Source: Endozoicomonas sp965208385 (GTDB lineage Bacteria > Pseudomonadota > Gammaproteobacteria > Pseudomonadales > Endozoicomonadaceae). From it: a DNA stretch of 64,000 nt. Both the position numbers and the translations under genes were made by a program. Below are positions 9,735-18,790 of the stretch, in pieces. Every line of letters begins with the position of its first letter. The first letter of the stretch is position 1. The notes below the pieces were generated by a model. The model was not told where the DNA came from. It made no database searches and saw only the letters and a program-made list of their open reading frames with translations. The stretch is from assembly GCA_965208385.1 (NCBI GenBank), contig CBDBOO010000008.1, forward strand, positions 1-64,000, in the 5' to 3' direction.

Positions 9735-10722
9735 AAATCTTATTGATCGTTCCAGTACACCCTACTACCACTGCATGGCTCGCTGCGTTCGTCGTGCTTT
9801 TCTCTGTGGCAAGGATTCGTTCTCCGGTCAGGATTATGAGCATCGTCGTCAGTGGGTGGTGGATCGTCTGGATACGCTGGTTTCAGTGTTTGCCATAGAA
9901 GTCTGCGCTTATGCAGTGATGTCGAACCATTATCATGCGGTGTTACATATCAATACGGTTGCGGCAGTCAACTGGAACCGAGATGATATCTTTGCCCGAT
10001 GGACACAATTATTCACTGGGCCAGTTCTGGTACAGCGTTATCTGGCTGGCGTTAAGCTTGATCAAGGTGAACTCTTGCGGGTAGATGAGTATGCAGATGA
10101 ATACCGCAATCGATTGATGGACATCAGCTGGTTCATGAGATGCTTGAATGAACATCTGGCCAGGGAAGCGAACAAAGAAGATCAGTGTAAAGGTCGTTTC
10201 TGGGAAGGACGATTTAAAAGTCAGGCACTGTTGGACGAAGCCGCTTTACTGACGTGCATAGCTTATGTGGATCTGAATCCGATTAGAGCAAAGCTGGCCA
10301 AAACACCCGAATCATCGGACTTTACTTATATACAGTGTCGTATAGAGAGTCGCATAGAGTGTCGTATCAAAAAGTACACGGCTACCACGGGTAAAAAACA
10401 GAGTACCCAGTTAAAGCCTCTTCGTGCCCAGGGACAAAATCCGGATATTGCAATTCCTTTTACTTTGGTTAATTACCTGGAACTGGTTGACTGGGCTGGA
10501 AGAGAAATCCGGCCGGATAAGCGAGGTCACATAATGCATGATGCGCCTCCTATTCTGGAACGATTGGGCATTGATCCTGATGAATGGTTGAAGACCATCG
10601 GTTGGAACAACCAATTCCGACGTGCTGTGGGTCGGTTAACATCAATGAGGGCATACGCAGAAAAAACAGGACAGCAATGGGTGCAGGGGCTAACAGCTTG
10701 CAGTCGAGTATTTTCTGGCTGA
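9718..10722 (+). CDS. IS200-like / REP-associated tyrosine transposase (Y1 HUH)
   Basis: A 334-residue single-strand DNA transposase of the Y1 HUH superfamily. The N-terminus (RSSTPYYHCMARCVRRAFLC) and the HUH metal-binding motif (MSNHYHAVLHIN) are typical of RAYT / IS200-like proteins. The region LLTCIAYVDLNPIRAKLA contains the candidate nucleophilic Tyr. The length exceeds IS200 TnpA (about 150) and fits the longer RAYT group. It starts at the third of three tandem leader copies, with AGGAG seven bases before the ATG. No REP-like palindrome array was noticed nearby. A truncated close copy is at 27388, on the other side of the giant-gene locus. Confidence 0.9.
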   Translation: MTRARRNLIDRSSTPYYHCMARCVRRAFLCGKDSFSGQDYEHRRQWVVDRLDTLVSVFAIEVCAYAVMSNHYHAVLHINTVAAVNWNRDDIFARWTQLFTGPVLVQRYLAGVKLDQGELLRVDEYADEYRNRLMDISWFMRCLNEHLAREANKEDQCKGRFWEGRFKSQALLDEAALLTCIAYVDLNPIRAKLAKTPESSDFTYIQCRIESRIECRIKKYTATTGKKQSTQLKPLRAQGQNPDIAIPFTLVNYLELVDWAGREIRPDKRGHIMHDAPPILERLGIDPDEWLKTIGWNNQFRRAVGRLTSMRAYAEKTGQQWVQGLTACSRVFSG

Positions 10723-11271
10723 ATTCTATATTGGTCAAATTTCATGATTTCACTTAAAACAACCTGCCTCAATAAATCCTCAATATTGAAGCTACAATAC
10801 TTCTGCCTTCGTTCTGTTTTTTAAATACATCAGTTTGAAATCTAAGTCGGATTCTTTATCAACATATCTATAAAAACACTTTCTTTGTTGCTGCCTGCGT
10901 GAGTTACCAGAGAAGAATTATTTAATGTTGTAAATATATGGCTGCCCTCAATTATTTTCACAAAATCCTCTATCTTGAATAATCAAAAAATAATTTTTAA
11001 TGATTATGTGAATCAATTTTGGAATAAGCCGTCATGATAAAACACGGTGAAAATGCGGGGATAAGTAAAGCATAATTCATGTTCAAATCACGGGGATTGA
11101 AGTAAAGACAGGGTTGAATGATTAGTCAAATTTTTATTTGAGTTATTCGAGAAAATACTTGTGAGAGATAACAAGTAAAGAAGAATTTATAAAAACAAAA
11201 TCTAATCGAAGTTGATTACCGATCTATAAACTATAACGTTCTACTATTCACCGGATCGACGATCCATTATT
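10723..11271. other. AT-rich non-coding stretch
   Basis: About 550 bp with high AT content and no open frame resembling a gene. A small GGATC-GAC-GATCC hairpin at 11253-11265 lies downstream of the minus-strand giant gene but lacks a T-run, so it is not a convincing terminator. Confidence 0.6.
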
Positions 11272-11943
11272 AAGTGATGCCTATATCAGTGTCGTTTAAT
11301 TCCTTCGCCGATTACGCCCTGCTCTTGACGTTGACCCGGGAGCACTTAATTTTCTGGACGTTGCCTTCACCTCTACCTGAACTCTGGGCTTTGTATCAGA
11401 ATCCGCAGTAATAGCTATATCACTGAACTCGACTTGCGGCAGGAGCTCCCGGTATCTGGGTAGATGCGCCATAGGCACGCGCTTGAAAGACAGTCCTTTA
11501 AACTGTCTATCATCAACGGCGGTAACCATATCATCTCTTCTAAGGTTTTTCAGAAGCTGATTATTACTACTGCACCGATTAAAACGAACGGTCATTAACT
11601 GTCGATAAAGTGATGCCTATATCAGTGTCGTTTAATTCCTTCGCCGATTACGCCCTGCTCTTGACGTTGACCCGGGAGCACTTAATTTTCTGGACGTTGC
11701 CTTCACCTCTACCTGAACTCTGGGCTTTGTATCAGAATCCGCAGTAATAGCTATATCACTGAACTCGACTTGCGGCAGGAGCTCCCGGTATCTGGGTAGA
11801 TGCGCCATAGGCACGCGCTTGAAAGACAGTCCTTTAAACTGTCTATCATCAACGGCGGTAACCATATCATCTCTTCTAAGGTTTTTCAGAAGCTGATTAT
11901 TACTACTGCACCGATTAAAACGAACGGTCATTAACTGTCGATA
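11272..11943. repeat. 336-bp tandem duplication of the giant gene's 3' end
   Basis: The sequence AGTGATGCCTATATCAGTG starts at 11273 and again at 11609, and the 336-bp unit is repeated head to tail with essentially no differences. The unit covers the last roughly 100 codons plus the stop of the 2294-codon gene and a few flanking bases. The copy nearest the gene is the functional end; the outer one (11272-11607) is a spare fragment after the stop. The near-identity indicates a very recent event. Confidence 0.95.
11296..11595 (-). pseudogene. Duplicated C-terminal fragment of the 2294-residue protein
   Basis: A 99-codon open frame starting MTVRFNRCSSNNQLLKN that repeats the last 99 residues of the adjacent giant protein. 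It exists only because of the 336-bp tandem duplication. It lacks its own upstream region, since the sequence before its ATG is the giant gene's terminus, so separate expression is unlikely. Confidence 0.85.
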
Positions 11944-14900
11944 AAGTGTTTTAAGGTGAGCTTGGACAGGAATATCAACCAGTCTTTGCATTTCTCCTAA
12001 TGTACCTTGAATCAGGGAGTAATGAATGTTCCCGAAACCATGGTGGTAGAGGTAACTGAATAATATTTGTGCTGTATTGGTATCCCGTAAACCCACTCTT
12101 GTCCCCGGAATAGTCGGTAGTCTCCATTTTGCATGTTTGGTGAATTTCACATCCGACAGACCCAGCTGATTGTTTTCAACCAACACTCTTAACCGCGTCT
12201 TGAAAGCCTCAGGTTTTGAAACCGCACCACGCAGAGCGGTTACCGCAAATTGACGAGATTTTTGCCGCCCATCCATCACCGTATATTCGCTGGCACTGAG
12301 CACTCTCAGCAAAGCCTCAATGCCCCACTGTTCTGCTCCCAGTAATGCTCCCCCCATGAAACGCGGAGGAAGCACTTTTGCCTGATTCATCTGGTTCGTT
12401 ATTCGGTGCATCCGGGCTTTACTTTCCGGAGTATCATAGAGCGATACCTGTGACGGGCAGGAGGTGGAAGATATTTCCATTTTCCTTCTTACGTACTCTT
12501 TTGTGAGTTCAGAGTACTCATGAAACTCAGGGTTCATCATTTTCAAAGTATGACCAATCTTACCGGGACTGCTTGTGAGCTCTTCAGGTGTGAAATACCA
12601 GATAAAAAAGTGCCCGTGTCCTCCTGTCCAGTGCTCCAGGCCAGCACTGAATATGTCGGATTGCGGAATGTTAATACCTTCGGCAGTCATATCTGAGGTG
12701 ATTTTACTGACATCACAGGTCATTCTTTGGTGTCTCTTCAGAAAGTACTGTGCAACAACATAGAAATATTGATCAGTCTGTTCATCCAGAATACTTAAGG
12801 TGGTCGACTTCAGAATATCTACGTCTTCAATACCCAGTCGATACACGGCATATTCTGCCAGCTTTGTTGTCATTTCCATCCGGTGTCTTTTTTTTACCTC
12901 TTCCCATAAGGGGGGGGTCTCTATTCTTAATTTCAAAAAATCGGCCAGCTCTGCATGTGTGTGCCTGACCCTTGAAGAACCGAAATACGCCTTGATGTAC
13001 TCAATCATCTGCCGGTCCTCGACGGTTAACTCGCCAAACAGTTCTGGCAACTCGCTGGGCCGGACTGTTTTTCGCGGAATGAGAACGGCTCGTGTATCTC
13101 TCTCTGGCAGAGCGTGATCTACAACCCTTATGGGAGAACGGACAAGAACAGGACTTAATACCATGACAGCTTCCGCCTCGTTATCTTCATCCATGGGGTT
13201 CACCACAGAGATCCCGGCTTCTTCTAAATCACTCTCAAGAAAGTCTGCTGTAATCCTGACCCGCTGGTAGCCCGAAAGGTACGTGGGCAGCGGCTCATTG
13301 GTTTCCATCCGGGAATCAGGTTCTTCTGTATCCTCAATTTCATCAGGCGGCACAAGTACTGGATCCGGACTTTGCACTGAAACACTTCGCTGGCTGGCGA
13401 TACTCCCTCTGTCAGTCGAAGGTGAGAATTGATCGTAGTCCTCTGGTTCAAAATGAACCGTTGAGCTTATCTCCCCAGGCTGGAGATCCGGTGTGGGTGA
13501 ACCTAGCTGAGTTGCTCCCGGAACTAACTTGATATTCAGTGACAACTCCTCCCCGGAAGTAATAGAGTTCTGTAATCTGGAGAGCAACACCGGAATCTGA
13601 GGATAACTCCGGGCTACATTGGCGGTAATGGTCGCAGCATGACCCGGTTGTCCGGTGTGTTCCGGTTCAGTGCCATCAACAAACAGTCGGTCCAGCTCCC
13701 TCAGTTGCTGCCATCCTGCAAGCAGTTCGTCCTGTCTGCGGCTGGCGCTGTCCAGCTCTGCTGTCACTGCTTTTATCTGTTCCTCAGCCTGCTGCAAGTC
13801 ATCGCTTTTTTCTGTCAGCTGTTGCCGCAAGTGTATTTCTGACCGCTGAAGCAGTTCATGATCTGCCTGCATTGTTCTTTCACTGAGATCATGAGAACGC
13901 TTTAGTTGTGACTTTTCCCGGTTAACGTCACCAAGCTGTTTTTTGTGGGCTTCCCTCAAATACTGAAGAGTCTGCCTGTTGTCATCAAGATACCCGCTCA
14001 TTTTCCGGGACTGGCTGGTCAGCGCTTCTACTTTTTTCTTTAAGACTCCTACCTGCCGGGACAGCTTGTTACGGACCTGGCCTTGATCTTTATTGGCTTG
14101 AGATGCCTCTTCCAGGGACAGTTTTAACTGTTCCAGCTGCTCATTCAGTCTTGCCTGTTCTTGTTCGTGCTGTCTCTGAGCCTGATTCAGCTCCTGGCGA
14201 GCTGCATTGATTTTTTTTCTGGCCTGTTTCTTTTCTTTTTCATAGAGATGGACCTGAGTTTGGCCAAACTCCTCCGCTGCATTCAGACTTTGTCGAAGAC
14301 GTTCAGCTAACACTCCTGCCTTTTTGTTTTCCTTACGCAGCTTCCGTAACTTGCTTTTCAGGCTGCTATTTTCAACGGTTGTTTCAGTAATTGTCTGTTC
14401 TTTTGTCTCCATCATCTGGGTAAGAGATTCTTTTTCTGCCCTGGTTATCAAGAGAATCCCTTTCAGTCGTTCCCTGGAATCCTGAGTAGCGCTTAACTGT
14501 TCCTGCAGATCAGCCGACTGTCGCTCCAGGATATCCAGTTCTTCATTAATTCGCTGATAGTTGCGTCTCCTGCTTAATACTTTACTCTCCACTTCAGCCA
14601 GTTTTTTCTGCAGGACTGTTTTTTCTTCCAGAGCCTGAGTAGCCTCCATTAAAACCTGTTGGTTTCTGGTATCGAACTGTCTCTGCCTTTCAGTCAGAAG
14701 ACGTTCAGATTCCTGTAATTTTTCTTTTAACTGTTCAATATCATGACTCTGTTGATTAACGGTTGCTGAGGATTGTTCTACCCGCAGTTGGGCCGACTTC
14801 AATTGCTCATGCTCTCTTGTCAGCTCCCCTTCCACCCATTTTTTCTGTGCATCAGCAGCTACCAGCAAATCCAGCGATCGGGTGACCTGTTGCCGGGATT

Positions 14901-17900
14901 GGCTCAACTCATGTTCGGTTTGCTCGCGGCTTGCCTGTGAAGTATCCAGTTGCTGTTTTTGTGTTGCCAGTGCTTCGTTCAGCGTGGAGATTTTTTCCTT
15001 ATGCCCTCTGAGCATATGCTGGGCCAGAGAAAAAGACTGACCTAATTCACGACTTTCCTGCTCATTTACTGTCATTCTTTCCTGCAGCCTGCTTATTTCA
15101 GCTGAACGACTCTCCAGTTCTGTCTGCATTTGCTGTTCTTTCTTATGAAATTCACTCTCAACCCGAACCAGTGCTTCTTCGCTGTACTGCAGTTTTTTTT
15201 CCTGCTCCTGACGGGATTGTTCAAGTTGTTTAATTTCTTCTACTTTTGTTTTAAAAGCCCGGTTAAGGTCTTTCAATTTTGTTTTTTCATGCAATAAAAG
15301 ACTCTCTTTTGATGCCAAAGATTCTATGAATTCTGCCAAGTCGTCCCTGAGCTGCTGCAACTGCCCCTCCTTCGTTTTGTCACTACTCCGGGATGTCTGT
15401 AACTCTCTCTCTTTTGTTCTTATGGCGTTCTGGTAAGCCTTTACATGTACTTTCAGTTCACTGACTTCATTTTCAAGCGTTCTTTTATTGCTTCGCTCTT
15501 CCTTTAGTTCTTGAGACAGCGCTCTCTTTTCCTCTAAAAGGTGATCTTCTCTTTCCGCTATGTGCATGGCAAAGGCTCTGCCTGTTTCCAACTCCTTTTG
15601 TTTGCCTGCCAGCTGCTCTTTATGCCTTTGAAGTTGTTGCTCCAAAGCTTCTTTTTCTTTCTGACTTGCTTCCTGCTGCTCCCTCATCTGTTCCAGATCC
15701 GCCTGCTGACGGGCTTGTTGTTCCGTTAACTCTGTTCGCTCATGTTCCAGAGTTTTTTGGACGTCATGATGAGTTCCAACCTGTTCTTCAAGCTTCTGTA
15801 TTTGTCCTAATAGCTGTCGCTTTTCTTCTTCTGCCACTTCTAATTGCCGTTTTTCCTGCTCTTGCTGATCGATTAATTCACTGACCTGAGCGTCTATACC
15901 CTCAGCCTCTGAATCAAATTGCAACGCCATATCAGCCAGTTCTTCCAGTGTTTGCTCACGATACTCATTATCAACTTCCTGCAATAGGGCTCCCCCTACC
16001 TGCTGTCTTTGCTCTGTTTCTTTTGCCAGTAACGCCACCCGAAGTTGATGCAGGTCGTTTTGGGATTGCTCTAAATCTCGCTTCAGTCTTGTCAGCCTCG
16101 AAAGCGCCTGATTTTTCTGTTGTTCCAGTGAACTCAGCTGCAGAATAAATGCTGCCTGTTGAGACTCTGCCTCAGAGATTTGTTCTTGAAACTGGTGTCT
16201 GTCTTTTGCTATTTGCTCTTTATGCTGCTTGATTTCAGTTTCCTGCCCCTTGATGGTTGTTTCGAATATTTTCAGACGCTGTTGCAGGTCAGCAACGGCC
16301 ATACCGGCAAAACGGTTTGTCTCGGCTCCTTCAAGAGTGAGCATAGGCAGCCGGACAGGAAAATAATGAAAACGAGGCTGATATCTTTTTTGCAAAACAG
16401 GATGCTCAGACGCTGTTATCTGATCCACAAAACTTGTGGCATGCCAGCTCTCGTAGCCTTTACGGGTTTGCAGAGTAATAATCCTTTGACCACGGCCCAC
16501 AATACTTTCAAAAAGCTGGTTTATGGACAGGATGTCTTCATCAATCAATCGATCACGCAACTGATTAATTTTTTCGATCTGATGATTATGATGCGGATGG
16601 CCTGCCATTTGATATTCAGAAAACCAAAGGTGAAAGACCAGATAAATCAATCCGACAGATTCTGGCCCCATATCCACTGAAGATGGCAGTATTCCATGGG
16701 CTTGCCCTCTAACCGCATTAATCAAAAGCGTTTTATCCCGGGGGCTAAGCATATATTTAATACCTTCATACACTTCCTGCAGCAGGGAATAGACCTCTTC
16801 AGTACTCATCAGGTTTGACGGGGGGGGATAGTCGGCATAGCGCCGGAGATTAATGACGTCCGTGATGACATCAAGAAAACCAGACTTGCCTTTACGGGGT
16901 TTCAGACGAATTAACTGCCAGCCAGACATCTCGTCCCTTGCTTTCTCTATCTGATCAATATCATCAGGGCTGGTTCTTTTTGCTGATGGTGATCTTGTCG
17001 AAAACGACCGGGGTCTTTTACGGGATTGCCCTAAGGAACCTTCTGCCACTACATCCATTGGAAGCTCATGGGGAGGATCCTCATCATCTGAAGAGCTGAA
17101 TTCTTCATCAGCGTTGGTGCCATGATCGGGCACCAATCGTGAAGAGGATTGACCGCTACTTCCACCAGAAAGAGAGATACCCGTACCACCCGCTGATTGC
17201 GACCCTCCACCTCGTTGATGAACATGTTCACTTGATGCAGCCCACGGTGGATAGAAGGGATCAATGACCGGTAACAATGGTTCTGCCTCTCTTAAAGGAA
17301 CCGGGCTTCCAGAAAGGGGCTCGGGTTTATACACCACGGACGAATCATCGGGATCAAACTTACCTGAAGGGAGTGAGTGCACCATATCAATGGCAGAATT
17401 CAACCCATCTGACAGAAGCAAATCCGTTATGAAATAACTCAGCTTTTGAGACGTTGGAGACGATATGGACAATGGTGCATTTAAACTGAGGAGATAAGCT
17501 GCAGCCGGATGATTCAGAGCAGAAAAAAGTGAGGCTGTTTCACCGACCTGTAAAGTGAGTAATGACTCATCGGATAAGTCCGAATGGTCTTTAAGCCAGA
17601 TCAGATGTCCCCCCACGCCGGATTCATTCAAAGTAAGGAGAGTGGCATAATCTCCGGTGGTACTCTCCTGAACAGGAATAGTGTTGTTTTTCGAAGAGCC
17701 TTCTGCCTCAGATGAAATCTGGTCAACGAGGTCAAGAATAATCACCGGGTGCAGCAGGGTAGCCCCAATCGGTGGTTCTTCTCTCTCTTGCCGCAACATA
17801 GCAGACTCCAGAGTGTTGACACCTTCAGGAAGTCGCACCCTGCCTTTAAGGGGATAAGCACTTTGGGAAAACTCTACTCCTTCCCACTGTCCCTTTGCCC

Positions 17901-18516
17901 CCCATTTCAACAGAATCAGATCAATATTCAGCTCACTCATCTTTTCCCAGAGGAGGTTCAGGCTGGTGTGTATATCCTCTTCGAAGACATTGTGGGGCTT
18001 TGTTCTATCTGTTTTTGACTTGCGAAATATCTGCCAGTAAACCTTTTGTTCTGAAGTGTTGATCACCAGCTGAATCATCAGATTCTTAGCCAGAGCGGTA
18101 TTTTCAATCAGCAGAGGCAGTTTATGGTTGTAGCTTTCATCGTGGATGCTTTTAAGCCAATACCAAACCTGCCCGGCCATTAGCCAAAGCAGAGGCGGTA
18201 CCGGACTGTTCCTGAGTAACGCCGGTGCCTCACTTTTTGGTAATAAATACCACATTCCCATTTTGCTAATAGTGGCCCAGAGAATAAATTGCGGCATCGA
18301 TAAACACGCAGGAGGAAAGGCAGGCAAATCCAGTTGATTTCCAAAAGCATCGATAAATACTCCCTGTCGGGTGATGTCTATATGAAATGGCTGGTAATAG
18401 GCAAAGGGTTCATCGTCGCAGCGGTTTGAGCCAGTATAAAACAGAGCAGATAGAATCAAACACCACTGGCTCAATAGGGTTGTTTTTTGTTTAAAAATAA
18501 ATCGTATGTAATTCAT
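11632..18516 (-). CDS. Giant coiled-coil protein, paralogue of the 1505-residue protein
   Basis: A 2294-residue protein, probably exported: a hydrophobic segment (CLILSALFYTGSN) follows a basic start within the first 33 residues. The N-terminal domain (about 35-400) is paralogous to that of the 1505-residue protein; compare SAMLRQEREE...LLHPVIILDLVDQ with EAMIRNTLLHPEWVSQLSG. A basic NLS-like stretch (SRKRPRSFSTRSPSAKR) lies at about 495-512. Residues about 535-720 correspond in position to the OTU-like region of the paralogue but are more degenerate (GKSGFLDVITDVIN, later FHYFPVRL). A very long coiled coil (about 735-1610) is rich in Glu, Gln and Lys. The C-terminal module (about 1830-2270, with GHGHFFIWYF and LFSYLYHHGFGN) is shared with the SET protein. 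The start lacks a strong ribosome binding site. Function unknown; I infer a host-directed effector. Confidence 0.8.
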   Translation of the reverse strand: MNYIRFIFKQKTTLLSQWCLILSALFYTGSNRCDDEPFAYYQPFHIDITRQGVFIDAFGNQLDLPAFPPACLSMPQFILWATISKMGMWYLLPKSEAPALLRNSPVPPLLWLMAGQVWYWLKSIHDESYNHKLPLLIENTALAKNLMIQLVINTSEQKVYWQIFRKSKTDRTKPHNVFEEDIHTSLNLLWEKMSELNIDLILLKWGAKGQWEGVEFSQSAYPLKGRVRLPEGVNTLESAMLRQEREEPPIGATLLHPVIILDLVDQISSEAEGSSKNNTIPVQESTTGDYATLLTLNESGVGGHLIWLKDHSDLSDESLLTLQVGETASLFSALNHPAAAYLLSLNAPLSISSPTSQKLSYFITDLLLSDGLNSAIDMVHSLPSGKFDPDDSSVVYKPEPLSGSPVPLREAEPLLPVIDPFYPPWAASSEHVHQRGGGSQSAGGTGISLSGGSSGQSSSRLVPDHGTNADEEFSSSDDEDPPHELPMDVVAEGSLGQSRKRPRSFSTRSPSAKRTSPDDIDQIEKARDEMSGWQLIRLKPRKGKSGFLDVITDVINLRRYADYPPPSNLMSTEEVYSLLQEVYEGIKYMLSPRDKTLLINAVRGQAHGILPSSVDMGPESVGLIYLVFHLWFSEYQMAGHPHHNHQIEKINQLRDRLIDEDILSINQLFESIVGRGQRIITLQTRKGYESWHATSFVDQITASEHPVLQKRYQPRFHYFPVRLPMLTLEGAETNRFAGMAVADLQQRLKIFETTIKGQETEIKQHKEQIAKDRHQFQEQISEAESQQAAFILQLSSLEQQKNQALSRLTRLKRDLEQSQNDLHQLRVALLAKETEQRQQVGGALLQEVDNEYREQTLEELADMALQFDSEAEGIDAQVSELIDQQEQEKRQLEVAEEEKRQLLGQIQKLEEQVGTHHDVQKTLEHERTELTEQQARQQADLEQMREQQEASQKEKEALEQQLQRHKEQLAGKQKELETGRAFAMHIAEREDHLLEEKRALSQELKEERSNKRTLENEVSELKVHVKAYQNAIRTKERELQTSRSSDKTKEGQLQQLRDDLAEFIESLASKESLLLHEKTKLKDLNRAFKTKVEEIKQLEQSRQEQEKKLQYSEEALVRVESEFHKKEQQMQTELESRSAEISRLQERMTVNEQESRELGQSFSLAQHMLRGHKEKISTLNEALATQKQQLDTSQASREQTEHELSQSRQQVTRSLDLLVAADAQKKWVEGELTREHEQLKSAQLRVEQSSATVNQQSHDIEQLKEKLQESERLLTERQRQFDTRNQQVLMEATQALEEKTVLQKKLAEVESKVLSRRRNYQRINEELDILERQSADLQEQLSATQDSRERLKGILLITRAEKESLTQMMETKEQTITETTVENSSLKSKLRKLRKENKKAGVLAERLRQSLNAAEEFGQTQVHLYEKEKKQARKKINAARQELNQAQRQHEQEQARLNEQLEQLKLSLEEASQANKDQGQVRNKLSRQVGVLKKKVEALTSQSRKMSGYLDDNRQTLQYLREAHKKQLGDVNREKSQLKRSHDLSERTMQADHELLQRSEIHLRQQLTEKSDDLQQAEEQIKAVTAELDSASRRQDELLAGWQQLRELDRLFVDGTEPEHTGQPGHAATITANVARSYPQIPVLLSRLQNSITSGEELSLNIKLVPGATQLGSPTPDLQPGEISSTVHFEPEDYDQFSPSTDRGSIASQRSVSVQSPDPVLVPPDEIEDTEEPDSRMETNEPLPTYLSGYQRVRITADFLESDLEEAGISVVNPMDEDNEAEAVMVLSPVLVRSPIRVVDHALPERDTRAVLIPRKTVRPSELPELFGELTVEDRQMIEYIKAYFGSSRVRHTHAELADFLKLRIETPPLWEEVKKRHRMEMTTKLAEYAVYRLGIEDVDILKSTTLSILDEQTDQYFYVVAQYFLKRHQRMTCDVSKITSDMTAEGINIPQSDIFSAGLEHWTGGHGHFFIWYFTPEELTSSPGKIGHTLKMMNPEFHEYSELTKEYVRRKMEISSTSCPSQVSLYDTPESKARMHRITNQMNQAKVLPPRFMGGALLGAEQWGIEALLRVLSASEYTVMDGRQKSRQFAVTALRGAVSKPEAFKTRLRVLVENNQLGLSDVKFTKHAKWRLPTIPGTRVGLRDTNTAQILFSYLYHHGFGNIHYSLIQGTLGEMQRLVDIPVQAHLKTLYRQLMTVRFNRCSSNNQLLKNLRRDDMVTAVDDRQFKGLSFKRVPMAHLPRYRELLPQVEFSDIAITADSDTKPRVQVEVKATSRKLSAPGSTSRAGRNRRRN

Positions 18517-18790
18517 TTTTGCTACGAATTTACTTTAATAACAGACAGTCATTTACGACATTGTTTATATCCTTTAAATGATTCTCGGTGAGCCTCCTGA
18601 CTCTGCGTTCTAATCGCAAATCAATGGAAACTAATTATATATTAGTATTCAAATTATGTTTGCAATTTGATGTGGCAAAACCTCATCAGTTATCCGATGT
18701 TTATTTGATAATCGCATAGTGCCCTGGGGTCACTGCCCGGGTAATGGTGGTTTGCCTTGCAGGATAGGGGCAGATTGTTGTCTGGAGGGC

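Noticed and set aside
9718..10722. REP palindromes mobilised by the RAYT protein
   Set aside because: No short palindromic pairs typical of REP/BIME elements were recognised in the window.
10411..10772. Three minus-strand frames across the RAYT 3' end
   Set aside because: They overlap the well-supported RAYT gene and show no known motif.
11253..11265. Terminator for the giant gene
   Set aside because: The stem is only five base pairs and no T-run follows.
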